64,000 bases of DNA. Origin: Pseudomonas entomophila L48 (GTDB taxonomy: Bacteria; Pseudomonadota; Gammaproteobacteria; Pseudomonadales; Pseudomonadaceae). This document shows, piece by piece, positions 41,882-50,879 of the stretch. The stretch lies in the NCBI RefSeq assembly GCF_000026105.1, contig NC_008027.1, positions 2,676,001 to 2,740,000 of the forward strand, written 5' to 3'. Below the pieces are notes generated by a model, which made no database searches, was not told the DNA's origin, and saw only the letters and a list, made by a program, of their open reading frames with translations. The translations under genes and the position numbers were made by a program. How positions within the stretch are numbered: the stretch's first letter is position 1; each line of letters opens with the position of its first letter.

Positions 41882-43405
41882 ATGTCGTTTGCCGAAAAAA
41901 TCATCATCGCCGAGGCGCCCGTTCGCTGGCAGGACGTGGTGGCTGTGGCCCGGCATGGCGCGAAGCTTGAGCTGGCCCCATCGGCCTGGGCGCGGATCGA
42001 GAACGCCCAGGCGATTGTCCAGCGCATCGTTTCCAGCGGTGACCGCGCCTATGGCGTCAACACCGGGCTTGGCGCCTTGTGCAATGTCTCGTTGCAGGAC
42101 GAACAACTCAGCCAGCTTTCGCACAACACCTTGCTCAGCCATGCCTGCGGCGTGGGTGCCGCGCTGTCGGACGAACAGACCCGGGCGATCATGTGCGCGG
42201 CGATCATCAACTTCTGCCAGGGCCGTTCCGGCCTTCAGCGCAAGGTGGTCGAGGCGCTGCTGACCCTGCTCAACCAGCACATCACGCCGCAGGTTCCAAA
42301 ACAGGGGTCGGTGGGGTATCTGACCCACATGGCCCATATCAGCATCAGCTTGCTGGGCGTCGGCCAGGTCAGCTATCGCGGCCAGATCGTGCCGGCGCAG
42401 CAAGCCTTGGCCGAGGTCGGCCTGGCGCCGATCAAACTGGGGGCCAAGGATGGTCTGTGCCTGGTCAACGGCACCCCTTGCATGACCGGCCTGAGCTGCC
42501 TGTCTCTGGATGACGCCACCCGTTTGAGCCAATGGGCGGACGTGATCGGCGCCATGAGCTTCGAGGCCCTGCGCGGCCAACTCGATGCCTTCGACCCTGA
42601 AATCATCGCGCTCAAACCCCACCCCGGCATGCAGCGTGTGGGCAGCAATTTGCGTCGCCTGCTGGACGGTAGTGAAATCATTGCCAGCAGCCAGGGCATT
42701 CGCACCCAGGACGCCTTGAGCATTCGCTCGATCCCGCAGGTTCATGGCGCCGCGCGCGATCAGTTGGAACACGCGGCAAGGCAGATCGAAACCGAACTCA
42801 ACTCCACGACCGACAACCCGATGCTGCTGGGTACACCCGACGCATATCGGGTGGTTTCCCAAGCGAATCCGCACGGCCAGTCCGTGGCCATGGCGGCCGA
42901 TTTGCTAGCCATCGCGGTGGCCGAGATCGGGGCGATTGCCGAGCGTCGACTCGATCGCCTGATAAACCCGTTGGTCAGTGGTTTGCCGGCCTTTCTGGTC
43001 AGTCAACCGGGTGTGAACTCGGGGATGATGATTGTCCAGTACGTGGCCGCTTCACTCTGTGCCGAAAACCGTCAGCTGGCCCAGCCGGCCGTCATCGACA
43101 ACTACGTTACCTCCGGCCTGCAGGAGGATCATCTGAGCATGGGCACCAATGCCGGGTTGAAGCTGCACCGCGCCCTGGAGAACTGTACGCAGATCCTCGC
43201 CATCGAGTACCTGTTGGCGGCCCAGGCATTCGAGTTCCTCAAGGAGCAGCGCTTTGGTGCAGGCACCCACGTTGCCTGGCGGCTGTTGCGCGAACGGGTC
43301 CCGGCCTATGCCCAGGACCGTTGGCTGGCCCCGGATATCGCCAGCAGTGCATCGATCCTGAAGGACCCTGGCCTGCTTGGCGCTGCCTTCCCCGAGCTGC
43401 TGTGA
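41882..43405 (+). CDS. histidine ammonia-lyase homologue lacking the MIO-forming Ala-Ser-Gly triad (ergothionase-type candidate)
   Basis: 507-residue protein of the HAL/PAL fold. Conserved HAL landmarks: Y57 (AYGVNTGLG), H87 (LSHACGVG), N196 (LVNGTPC), R282 and PQVHG, and E415 (LQEDHLSMG). At the cofactor site, however, HAL reads GSVG-ASG-DLAPLAHMA, while this protein reads GSVG (142-145) followed directly by YLTHMAHIS. The ASG triad is exactly missing, so no MIO electrophile can form. The Tyr of the HAL QD-x-YS-x-R motif is Leu279. From the literature, ergothionase (ergothioneine trimethylamine-lyase) is a HAL-fold enzyme that works without MIO because trimethylamine is a good leaving group. 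Co-transcription with a betaine-type importer supports such a role; substrate assignment is inference. Confidence 0.85.
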   Translation: MSFAEKIIIAEAPVRWQDVVAVARHGAKLELAPSAWARIENAQAIVQRIVSSGDRAYGVNTGLGALCNVSLQDEQLSQLSHNTLLSHACGVGAALSDEQTRAIMCAAIINFCQGRSGLQRKVVEALLTLLNQHITPQVPKQGSVGYLTHMAHISISLLGVGQVSYRGQIVPAQQALAEVGLAPIKLGAKDGLCLVNGTPCMTGLSCLSLDDATRLSQWADVIGAMSFEALRGQLDAFDPEIIALKPHPGMQRVGSNLRRLLDGSEIIASSQGIRTQDALSIRSIPQVHGAARDQLEHAARQIETELNSTTDNPMLLGTPDAYRVVSQANPHGQSVAMAADLLAIAVAEIGAIAERRLDRLINPLVSGLPAFLVSQPGVNSGMMIVQYVAASLCAENRQLAQPAVIDNYVTSGLQEDHLSMGTNAGLKLHRALENCTQILAIEYLLAAQAFEFLKEQRFGAGTHVAWRLLRERVPAYAQDRWLAPDIASSASILKDPGLLGAAFPELL

Positions 43406-43528
43406 CGGGTGCGGCCCTATTCCGAAGGCCGCGTTGGGTTGCCGCCGGCCTGACAAATGCTCTACCGTGCTGCTCATTTAATTGAAAACAAGGGCGTTTC
43501 CCGCCCTCAAAGCACATCGGGCGAACGC

Positions 43529-43873
43529 ATGGAGCTATTTCGCATTTACAGTGGTTCAACGTTGGTGGGGTGGTCAGCGCTTGAGGACGGCGACCCTCCG
43601 ATGGGCGTCGTCTCTGGCGAGTTCAAGCCAGCCGATGGCTACCCTGCCATCCAGGCTGAGTGCCAATCCAGCTGCGGTGACCAATCTTCCCTGGGGCTTT
43701 CCGTCAGAACGGCTGTGGGTGTCATGATCCCATGCGCTGGCATCAATATTTCGGATTATTCTCAGGAACTGGCGGATGGCTGTATGGAAGTCAGCATTCT
43801 GGGGATACCTTATCCCGTCTACGAAACGTTGTTTCCCAGCCTGGTGCAGATGTACGCCCGTCAGTTTGACTGA
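43529..43873 (+). CDS. hypothetical protein, 114 aa
   Basis: Small protein starting MELFRIYSGSTLVGWSALED. It carries three Cys (CQSSC and one in MIPCAG), many beta-prone segments and no transmembrane region. No family was recognised. It follows the lyase gene by 123 bases on the same strand, with a GC-rich hairpin between, so it may or may not belong to that operon. The start at 43529 is chosen from the compact N-terminus; the frame is open from 43457. Confidence 0.55.
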   Translation: MELFRIYSGSTLVGWSALEDGDPPMGVVSGEFKPADGYPAIQAECQSSCGDQSSLGLSVRTAVGVMIPCAGINISDYSQELADGCMEVSILGIPYPVYETLFPSLVQMYARQFD

Positions 43874-44008
43874 GTGAGTGCTGAAGAACAGAGCCCGCTT
43901 GAAGTATCGCTTCCGCTCAGCCCCAGCTGCCTTCTACGCAAAGCAGACAGTCGTGGCGGGTAGCTTTCCGATCGACCATTAGTCAGCGCTCAGGGAAGTA
44001 GCCGCCAA

Positions 44009-44947
44009 ATGCCGAAGGCAAACCTCACTCACCTGCAAGTCATCGCCGCCCCCTCCAACCTGGGGCTCAGCCCCCTGCGACCGAACCATGAACCCGGCAC
44101 ATGGCGTGCCCCGGCCGCATTGGTGGCTGCCGGCCTGCTCGAGGCGGTCAACGCACGGACCTTCAATGCCTTGCCGCGCCCCACCTATTCACCCGCGGCG
44201 CAACCTGGAACACGCTTGCGCAATGGCCACGCCCTGCGTGCGTTCAACCTCGCACTGGCGGACCTGGTCGCGCAGGCCCATCGACAGGGCGATTTACCGC
44301 TCGTGATCGGCGGCGATTGCTCGGTGCTGCTGGGGGCGCTTGCAGGCGCGCGACAGGCGGGGCCGCTTTCACTGATTCATATCGATGGGCACAGCGATTT
44401 TCGTCATCCCGGCAACTACAACCCCGAGCAGACGCTGGGTGCCGTGGCAGGCATGGACCTTGCCCTGGCGACCGGCCGTGGCGAAGCGCTGGCGACGCAT
44501 TGGCCGGGCATAACGGCCCCGCTAGTTGCCGATGCCCATGTCGTGCAGTTGGGTGAGCGTGAAAACCGCGACGAGGATTTCGCTTGGCCCGATATCAACC
44601 ACACCGCGATCAACCGGATCGATGTTTTCGAGGCGCTGGCGATCGGCCCCGATGCCGTTGTGCGGCGTATAGGCGACGTGCTTGATCAAGCGCCTGGCCA
44701 AGGGTTCTGGATTCATCTCGATGTCGATGTGCTGGATCAAGCCACCATGCCCGCTGTCGATTCCCCTGGTACCCCAGGGCTCGCGCCGGACGATCTGGTG
44801 AAGATCATGACACCCTTCGTGGTCGATCGACGCTGCCACGGCATGACGGTGACCGTCTTTGATCCTGACCTGGACCCTGACGGTCGATACGCCGCCATGA
44901 TCGTCGGGATCCTGGCGCGACTTCCGTTTCCGAGCGGTCCCGATTGA
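44009..44947 (+). CDS. arginase/agmatinase family protein
   Basis: 312-residue ureohydrolase-fold enzyme with the binuclear manganese ligands GGDCS, HIDGHSD and HLDVDVLD. Family members hydrolyse arginine, agmatine, guanidino acids or formiminoglutamate. The protein deviates from classical agmatinase (PRPTYSPAAQPGTRLRN region), so the substrate is open. It lies 600 bases after the HAL-like lyase; a formiminoglutamase-like role in histidine-type degradation is possible but unproven. A strong hairpin follows its stop. Confidence 0.82.
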   Translation: MPKANLTHLQVIAAPSNLGLSPLRPNHEPGTWRAPAALVAAGLLEAVNARTFNALPRPTYSPAAQPGTRLRNGHALRAFNLALADLVAQAHRQGDLPLVIGGDCSVLLGALAGARQAGPLSLIHIDGHSDFRHPGNYNPEQTLGAVAGMDLALATGRGEALATHWPGITAPLVADAHVVQLGERENRDEDFAWPDINHTAINRIDVFEALAIGPDAVVRRIGDVLDQAPGQGFWIHLDVDVLDQATMPAVDSPGTPGLAPDDLVKIMTPFVVDRRCHGMTVTVFDPDLDPDGRYAAMIVGILARLPFPSGPD

Positions 44948-44963
44948 GGTCTACAGCCACTCG

Positions 44964-44989
44964 CTGCCGCTGACGCTCGTCAGCGGCAG
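44964..44989. terminator. bidirectional terminator-like hairpin
   Basis: CTGCCGCTGACG and CGTCAGCGGCAG form a perfect 12-bp stem with a very short loop between the convergent arginase-family and lipoprotein genes. No T-run, so it may act as a blocker for both transcripts. Confidence 0.55.
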
Positions 44990-45026
44990 GCTTCGGTCGA
45001 CAATTCGGCGTGCTAATGCGTAGCGC

Positions 45027-46694
45027 TTACTGGGCGGCCAACGGCGTCTCGGCCTGAGACTCGGCGCTCGGTGCATATTGCTCGATCAGGCGCCACAACA
45101 ATCTACCCATGGGAAGGCGGTAGATATCACTATGAGCGCCCCCGCCCGAACCCGGTGAGTTGAATTGGGTAATACCGTCGGATGCGTCGATGTAACTGAC
45201 CTTGCCCCGGCTCAACGTCGATGCCGTGCAATGGTTGTCACCTACCTTGCACAGGCTGAACTGGCCATCCGGGGAGGCGGAGGTATCGCTGGCTTTCAAG
45301 CAGTCGAACGTGGCGGACTTGGCCGGGGCTGCCGGTCCACAGACCAGGTTCCAGGATTTGATCGAACCGGAGGGGTCGTACCAGAACACCGGGCCACCGG
45401 CAGCGCCGTCATGCTCCGAGGCGGTGAGCGCGATATGGGTATTATGGAGTTTTGCGAAATCCCGATAGGGCGCGCCTTCCTTGCCATCGCCAACGGTGAA
45501 ACGGTTGATACTGACCGCTCCCTGGAGGCCCACGGCCAGGTTTACAGGGCTTTGCGGATAGGCCTGCTGTGGTGTCAGCGCGGGCGAGCTGAACAGCGCA
45601 CGCATCATGGCGCGTGCACCGAAGCTGTGGCCGATGGTGACAACTTTGGCCTTGCTCTTGGACGCCGCGAGCGCGTTGGGCACAGTCACGTTGACGAGCA
45701 TGTTCAACCACGTCAGGCCGATCTCGTCGGCGTCATTGGCCTTGTTGCCATAGCTGAAGAAATTGGTGAACGAGTTGGACCAGAACGATGGCCAAGTCAC
45801 ACCGATGACAAGTGGGCGAAAGCGAGTGGTGTCGAGGACGTCCGTCTTGGGACGGGTGGCGATGGCCTCTTCGCCTGATGGCTTGTAGACCTGGAGGCTC
45901 TGCAGGGCCTTGGCCTGATCATGCGTTTGCTTTTGCGCCTGGCCAACTTCATAAGCAGCGGCCATCAGGTTGCCCGTGATGTCGTTGATATTGCGTATGG
46001 CCTCGTCCTGGGCGGTGTTCCAGCCCATGACTACGACGATGACATGGGTGTAGCGAGAGCCGTCAAGGTCTTCGGTCAAATTTTTTTCGAGTAACGCCAG
46101 CGCTTGCTTGCTCTCTCGGTACAAACTCTCGAGTTTTGGTTGGGTCTGCTCTGCTTTGGGCGGGGTTTTGCAGGTATTCCAGTCACTGACTTTTGTCAGG
46201 TTGTAGTCTTTGCGGATGCCAGCCAGCGCGTCACTTACATAAGCGTTGTAAACAAAGCAATGGGACTTGGCCACGTAGCCTGTGGCCTGATCAAATAGCG
46301 CGCCATTCTTAATTATGTGCGAGACGTACATTGCTTTGGTGTTCCATCGCTGGAAGTTTTCGATTTGGTGGGACGTATTGGTGCGGGTATCTTCCTCCTC
46401 CTTGAAATAAGCAGCGTCGGCGTGAAACAGCTCCTTGCTCTCTTTGATGCCCTTGGGCCCACCGATGATCGGCTGCGGGCTCTTTTCTAGCGCGACCACG
46501 TAACCGGGGTAGTGGAGGGCTGTTCCGGAGGGGAAATAGAGCATGCTGTGGAATTTCACTGCATTGACGCTATCTACCTCCAGTTTTTTCTCGTAGGGCG
46601 TCATGACGCGATCCGTCGAGGTGCAGGCGATCATGGTCATGGACATCAGAAGCGCGGACAGTGTCGTCAAACCTGCTTGCGGGAGCCTGAGCAT
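45027..46694 (-). CDS. lipoprotein with alpha/beta-hydrolase fold
   Basis: 555-residue predicted lipoprotein. The signal MLRLPQAGLTTLSALLMSM ends in a lipobox MIAC with the acylated Cys24. The hydrolase core has the nucleophile elbow GHSFG (S357), preceded by a VIVVVMGWNTAQDEA strand-loop that resembles the oxyanion region of esterases and lipases. A later SEHDGAAGGPVFW stretch may hold the acidic residue. GGAGGA 5 bases upstream supports the start at 46694. Possibly a periplasm-facing esterase or lipase; its neighbour, divergently read, is a peptidoglycan-hydrolase-like protein, so a joint envelope-active or toxin/effector role is possible. Confidence 0.7.
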   Translation of the reverse strand: MLRLPQAGLTTLSALLMSMTMIACTSTDRVMTPYEKKLEVDSVNAVKFHSMLYFPSGTALHYPGYVVALEKSPQPIIGGPKGIKESKELFHADAAYFKEEEDTRTNTSHQIENFQRWNTKAMYVSHIIKNGALFDQATGYVAKSHCFVYNAYVSDALAGIRKDYNLTKVSDWNTCKTPPKAEQTQPKLESLYRESKQALALLEKNLTEDLDGSRYTHVIVVVMGWNTAQDEAIRNINDITGNLMAAAYEVGQAQKQTHDQAKALQSLQVYKPSGEEAIATRPKTDVLDTTRFRPLVIGVTWPSFWSNSFTNFFSYGNKANDADEIGLTWLNMLVNVTVPNALAASKSKAKVVTIGHSFGARAMMRALFSSPALTPQQAYPQSPVNLAVGLQGAVSINRFTVGDGKEGAPYRDFAKLHNTHIALTASEHDGAAGGPVFWYDPSGSIKSWNLVCGPAAPAKSATFDCLKASDTSASPDGQFSLCKVGDNHCTASTLSRGKVSYIDASDGITQFNSPGSGGGAHSDIYRLPMGRLLWRLIEQYAPSAESQAETPLAAQ

Positions 46695-46937
46695 GGAGTC
46701 CTCCGTGGAGCGGTGTATTCCATATGGTCGGGGTGATATCAAAATGACTCTAGCCGCTTTCGCGCATTCCGCATTCACCGTTTCCAATGGTTTCAAGACC
46801 GCTGAGCGGCGAGTCGCGCCATGAACTTGACACTCGAACGTTCGAGACTTTACTGAAGAGGTCAGGTCATTCATTTCTCAGCAGTTTGCGATGGGGGCGC
46901 AAGCGGACCGGCGACTCACCGGTCAAGGATCCCCCAC

Positions 46938-48659
46938 ATGCCCAACGCCAACGATGTGAAGTGGTTCAAGAACCAGTTTCAGCGCCAGATGTCGCCTGCG
47001 TTAGCCAATACGCCCCTGACGGTGGATTTCATGGCCGCGATCGCGTGTCAGGAAACGGGTGAAGTCTGGCCGGTACTGCGCAACAAAGGCCTGCCGGTAC
47101 CCGAGATCCTGGAACTCTGTGTCGGCGACACCCTGGATGTGAACAAGCTGGATGCAAAGAAGGGGCGCCAGGCCTTCCCCAAGAACAAGGCGGCACTGCT
47201 GGCTGCTCCCAACGGCCAGGCCATGTTCGACATTGCCCATCAGGCCCTGGTGGACATGGCCAAACATATTGACGGCTACGCCAAAGTCGCCAGCAACCCG
47301 GACAAGCTTTGCCATGGGTTCGGGATATTCCAACGTGATTTACAGTTCTTCAAGACCGACCCCGATTACTTCCTGCAACGGCGCTACGTCAACTTCGACG
47401 ATGCGTTGCAACTGAGCGTTGCCGAATTGAAGCGCGGCCTCAAGCAACTCGGTCTGAGCAAGCGACCGTCCCTCAGTGACATGGAACTTGCGGCCGTCGG
47501 CATTGCTTACAACACCGGCGGCTTCAATCCCCGCAAAGGGCTGCGCCAGGGCTTTTTCGACGGTAAGCGGTTCTATGGCGAGAACCTCTTCGACTTCATC
47601 CGCCTGGCTCACACCGTTGCCGTGGAGGGCCAGCCGCCACTGTTGCCTCAGCCTGCGCCGGGACTCTCATTGGTGCCCCCTCCCAGCGAACTGACGGCAC
47701 AAGGCGAATTCTTCCGGGTCGACACGCGCGAGAGCCCGTTGCGCATGCGCAGCGAACCGCGCAAAAGCGACCCGCCGCAAGCCAACGTGATCGCCAACCT
47801 GCCGGACGGCCAGCCAGTGCGAGCCGTCACCGGCAAAGTGCGCAATGGTTTTGTGGAGGTGGAGACGTCGCTCAACGGTGCCTTGCTGCGCGGTTTCGTT
47901 GCGCAGAAATTCCTGGTCGCAGATTCGACAGTACAGGACATTCCGGTTGTCAGCCCGTCTGCGTTACCCCCTGCCAGCGGTATCGTCGCCGTTTCCATGC
48001 CACGCAAGCCGGGTGTGATGACGCGTCGGATCGATTTCGCCGGTGCCCACTCACTCAACGAAGCGAACATGCCACAGCGGCTTGGTGATTCGGCCGACAG
48101 TTTGCGCGCTGAACTGGCGGCCATCGTTGACTGGCTGGCGGTGGAAAAACCAGCGCACAAGCGCTACCAGCCCAGGGACGGCTTGACCTTCTGCAATATC
48201 TATTGCCATGACTACTGCATGCTGGCAGGTGCCTACCTGCCGCGGGCGTGGTGGACGGAGAAAGCGCTGATCACGTTGTCGCAGGGCAAGCCGGTCGAGC
48301 CACTGATCGGCACGACCCTGCGCGAAATGCGGGCCAACGATTTGTTCCGCTGGCTGCGCGATTTTGGCCCCGACTTCGGCTGGCGCCAGACGGGCACCCT
48401 GAGCAAATTGCAGCAGGCCGCCAACCAGGGCGGCGTGGCGCTGATCGTCGCGCGGCGCAAGGCGGAAGGGAAGTCCGGGCACATCGTTGCCGTCGTCCCT
48501 GAAACGGCGCAGAAGAGCGCGAGGCGTGATGCCAATGGCGAGGTGGTGGCGCCATTGCAGAGCCAGGCTGGGGCAAGGAATTTCCGCATGGAGACGGGAA
48601 CGGCCAACTGGTGGAACGGCGAGCAGTTTGCCGAGAGTGCGTTCTGGATTCATGGGTGA
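46938..48659 (+). CDS. multidomain peptidoglycan hydrolase-like protein (lysozyme-like, SH3, CHAP/NlpC-like)
   Basis: 573 residues without a signal peptide. N-terminal part (about 1-230) looks lysozyme/transglycosylase-like: IACQETGEVW with candidate catalytic E39, and HGFGIFQRDLQFF and AVGIAYNTGGFN as in muramidases. A bacterial SH3-like part follows (about 255-330: FFRVDTRESPLRMRSEP, VRAVTGKVRNGFVEVE). The C-terminal domain resembles a Cys/His amidase: FCNIYCHDYCMLAGAYLP (Cys419 the best candidate) and KSGHIVAVVPE (His515). A cytosolic enzyme with two wall-cutting activities must be exported by another route, for example type VI secretion or phage-like lysis, or act as an endolysin-like protein. 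Confidence 0.7.
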   Translation: MPNANDVKWFKNQFQRQMSPALANTPLTVDFMAAIACQETGEVWPVLRNKGLPVPEILELCVGDTLDVNKLDAKKGRQAFPKNKAALLAAPNGQAMFDIAHQALVDMAKHIDGYAKVASNPDKLCHGFGIFQRDLQFFKTDPDYFLQRRYVNFDDALQLSVAELKRGLKQLGLSKRPSLSDMELAAVGIAYNTGGFNPRKGLRQGFFDGKRFYGENLFDFIRLAHTVAVEGQPPLLPQPAPGLSLVPPPSELTAQGEFFRVDTRESPLRMRSEPRKSDPPQANVIANLPDGQPVRAVTGKVRNGFVEVETSLNGALLRGFVAQKFLVADSTVQDIPVVSPSALPPASGIVAVSMPRKPGVMTRRIDFAGAHSLNEANMPQRLGDSADSLRAELAAIVDWLAVEKPAHKRYQPRDGLTFCNIYCHDYCMLAGAYLPRAWWTEKALITLSQGKPVEPLIGTTLREMRANDLFRWLRDFGPDFGWRQTGTLSKLQQAANQGGVALIVARRKAEGKSGHIVAVVPETAQKSARRDANGEVVAPLQSQAGARNFRMETGTANWWNGEQFAESAFWIHG

Positions 48660-48681
48660 TTCGACGCCGTCGAATGGTTTG

Positions 48682-48711
48682 GCGAGCGGCCAGTCGGCAC
48701 TGGCTGCTCGC
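48682..48711. terminator. terminator-like hairpin between convergent genes
   Basis: GCGAGCGGCCAGT and ACTGGCTGCTCGC form an imperfect stem followed by TTCC. It separates the convergent peptidoglycan-hydrolase-like and MFS genes. Confidence 0.45.
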
Positions 48712-48719
48712 TTCCTCGC

Positions 48720-49940
48720 TCAACTGTCCTGCGCCGACGAGGCTGGCGCGACTGCGACTTCCCGCCTGAACCACCACAGGCTGGCGCCTGCGAACAATAC
48801 CCCCAATACGCCGTAAAGGCTCCAGCTCAGCGTGAACCCGACGCTGGCGATCAACGAGGCGCCCAACCCCACCGAGACCATTCTGGCGGTCGCCAGCAGG
48901 ATGGGGATCAGGGAAAAGAGACGGGCCTGGGTCTGCAATGGGGCCTCCTGGGAGATCAACGCGGTGATATGGGTGATGCCGAGAATCTCGCCCATCGTCC
49001 AGAACAGAGTGAACGACAGGATCAACGCTGTTTGCTCGAACAGCGCATAGGCACCGAAGCCGATGCCGTAGCACAGGGCAGCCAGCGCCAGGTTGGTGAG
49101 CGCGCCGAAGCGCGCGGTCAATGCGATCAGTGGCTGTGTCAGCAAGACCACCAGCAAGGCATTGACGAGCCCCACTGCGGCAAAGGTGCTAGCCGCCTGC
49201 TCGACGGCGATCGCGTCGAGCCACAGCGGCAGTTGGTACTCACGCTGCGCATCCAGTACCGCCGTGGCGAAGAACATCGCGCCGGCGATGATCACGAGCC
49301 GTGGCACGTCGAGCAGGTTGCGCAAGCCCGCACCCCTTGCCGCAGAGGGCTGGACCTGCCGCTCGGGCAGCGTCAGCAAAAGGCTCGAGACGAAACACAA
49401 GGTGCTGATCCCTGTGGCGAAGACCATCAGGTAACGGCTATCGAGGCCCAGCAGGTACCCACCAATGACAAACAGCAGCGCGCCCCCCAGGTTGTGGGCC
49501 AGGTGCAGGTAGCCAAAGGACGCGATGCGGTTGCCGTCATCCGCCGCCAGTGATGTCAGCACGCTGAACACGGGCGTGACCAGGCCTGCGCAGAGCATGA
49601 ACATCAGCACCATGGCGATGGATGCAGTCGGAGTGTCGAGCATCATCGCGAGCAGCAGAAAGACTGAAGCGCACAATGATGTGCCCAGCAACAGCAGGCG
49701 AATGGAGCAGCGACTGGCCAGGGTCCCGCCCAACAAGTTCCCCGCCAGGTAGAACGCCGAGATCAGCGTGATCACAAGCGCCACCGCCGAGCTGTCGAGC
49801 GCGTAGTGCCGGTTGAAGAACAGGGCTGCGAAAGGCCCCAGCGCATTGGCCATGACGAACAGCAGGCGCAGCACGATGATGTTGCGCATCGCCGTCGTTG
49901 GTCCTGTGCCTTTCAAATGCCTGTCCATTCCATGCTTCAT
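48720..49940 (-). CDS. MFS transporter (sugar-efflux-like)
   Basis: 406-residue major facilitator protein with about twelve helices (LLFVMANALGPFAALFF, AFYLAGNLLGGTLAS, ILATARMVSVGLGASLI). It most resembles SetA-type sugar efflux proteins in its QREYQLPLWL and TQARLFSLIP segments, but the substrate is uncertain. Start 49940 or 49928 (MDRHLK). An AraC-type gene lies upstream on the same strand and may control it. Confidence 0.8.
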   Translation of the reverse strand: MKHGMDRHLKGTGPTTAMRNIIVLRLLFVMANALGPFAALFFNRHYALDSSAVALVITLISAFYLAGNLLGGTLASRCSIRLLLLGTSLCASVFLLLAMMLDTPTASIAMVLMFMLCAGLVTPVFSVLTSLAADDGNRIASFGYLHLAHNLGGALLFVIGGYLLGLDSRYLMVFATGISTLCFVSSLLLTLPERQVQPSAARGAGLRNLLDVPRLVIIAGAMFFATAVLDAQREYQLPLWLDAIAVEQAASTFAAVGLVNALLVVLLTQPLIALTARFGALTNLALAALCYGIGFGAYALFEQTALILSFTLFWTMGEILGITHITALISQEAPLQTQARLFSLIPILLATARMVSVGLGASLIASVGFTLSWSLYGVLGVLFAGASLWWFRREVAVAPASSAQDS

Positions 49941-50102
49941 GGCGCCTGTGTCCCTGTCCTTGGCGGTTCAGGTCGGAACATACCTTGGCTGGAGAAAATG
50001 CACTACAGGCTTCCTTGTGCAACGCTCGGGCCTCACGTAGGGCACATGCATTGGACGGCAGCGAAATCACCTTTATGGCCCGCACAAAGCGTGCCTGGGC
50101 TG

Positions 50103-50483
50103 TCAGGGGTGCTCATGCCGCCATCGGGCCGGCGTTACCCCCACTTCCTTGCGAAAGGCACTGGTGAAGTGAGGCTGGCTGTTGAAGCCAAGATCCAGGG
50201 CCACTTCGATAATGGGGTTGTTCGTGTGCCGGAGCATGTCCTGGGCACGCAGTATCTTGCGGTGCAGGATATAGGCGTGGGGGGTATATCCGGTGCATTG
50301 CTTGAAGGTGGCGGCAAAACGACAGCGGCTGGCACCGAAGACGTTGCTCAGCTCGGTCAGGGGCAGGGCGGTATGCAGGTTCTCGTTGATGTACCTCAGT
50401 GTCCGCTGGAGGCAGGACCTTTCAGGGTGATGCCGTGCGCCACCGTCTCGGGTGTCCAGCGGGTGTTCAATGACTGTAGCCAT
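50103..50483 (-). CDS. AraC-type DNA-binding protein, HTH domain only
   Basis: 126 residues consisting almost entirely of the AraC double helix-turn-helix: LPLTELSNVFGASRCRFAATF and EVALDLGFNSQPHFTSAFRKEVG, ending TPARWR. There is no N-terminal sensing domain, as in small MarA/SoxS-type activators controlled by their amount. It is upstream of the MFS gene on the same strand, which is the obvious target. No strong ribosome site visible. Confidence 0.83.
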   Translation of the reverse strand: MATVIEHPLDTRDGGARHHPERSCLQRTLRYINENLHTALPLTELSNVFGASRCRFAATFKQCTGYTPHAYILHRKILRAQDMLRHTNNPIIEVALDLGFNSQPHFTSAFRKEVGVTPARWRHEHP

Positions 50484-50842
50484 ATCAAGTTCCCCCCATG
50501 TTCAGCAGGGTTTGCAGGCAGTCACGCTCAGTGGCGCAACGAGCGTGTGAACGAATCAATATAGGCGAAAACCAAAGCGATGGCCTTTCGGTGCCTGGGG
50601 GCGAGGGCAGGGCGCCCAGGCACCTGCCTGCCACTCGATCCCGTCGGGCGGCGCTCAGTGTGCTCGGTCAGTCCATGACAGATTTTGTAAAACTGCGTTC
50701 GAGGTTGCGACCACACTGACGAGCGGTAAAACGTCGGGCAAGGGTCGATTGTCGTTCGGCAAGCCTCGGAGTGCGCTATCGAGCGCCTGGCGCACCCAGG
50801 AGGGTAGGTCGGGGACGCGGAGAAAAATCAGCTTGTTGTTTT
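50484..50842. other. intergenic region with a strong hairpin
   Basis: About 360 bases with no gene. GGTGCCTGGG (50590-50599) and CCCAGGCACC (50615-50624) form a 10-bp stem without a T-run. The rest is unremarkable until the FrmR operator at 50843. Confidence 0.55.
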
Positions 50843-50864
50843 ATACTATAGGGGGGTATAGTAT
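50843..50864. promoter_or_regulatory. FrmR operator (intact palindrome)
   Basis: ATACTATA-GGGGGG-TATAGTAT: perfect 8-base arms around a G6 spacer, the known form of operators for FrmR/CsoR-type formaldehyde repressors. It precedes a decayed frmR and the frmA gene and probably still controls the cluster through the second FrmR. Confidence 0.8.
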
Positions 50865-50879
50865 TTTCACATTCACGGC

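Noticed and set aside
41006..42874. 622-codon minus-strand open frame over the ABC ATPase and HAL-like genes
   Set aside because: Overlaps two genes with clear catalytic motifs; the translated composition (rich in His, Gln, Ala, Gly) is that of an antisense frame.
44009..44947. Arginase-family gene as part of the lyase operon (HutG-like step)
   Set aside because: It is 600 bases away behind a hypothetical gene and hairpins, and the sequence does not identify formiminoglutamate as substrate; kept as a separate gene.
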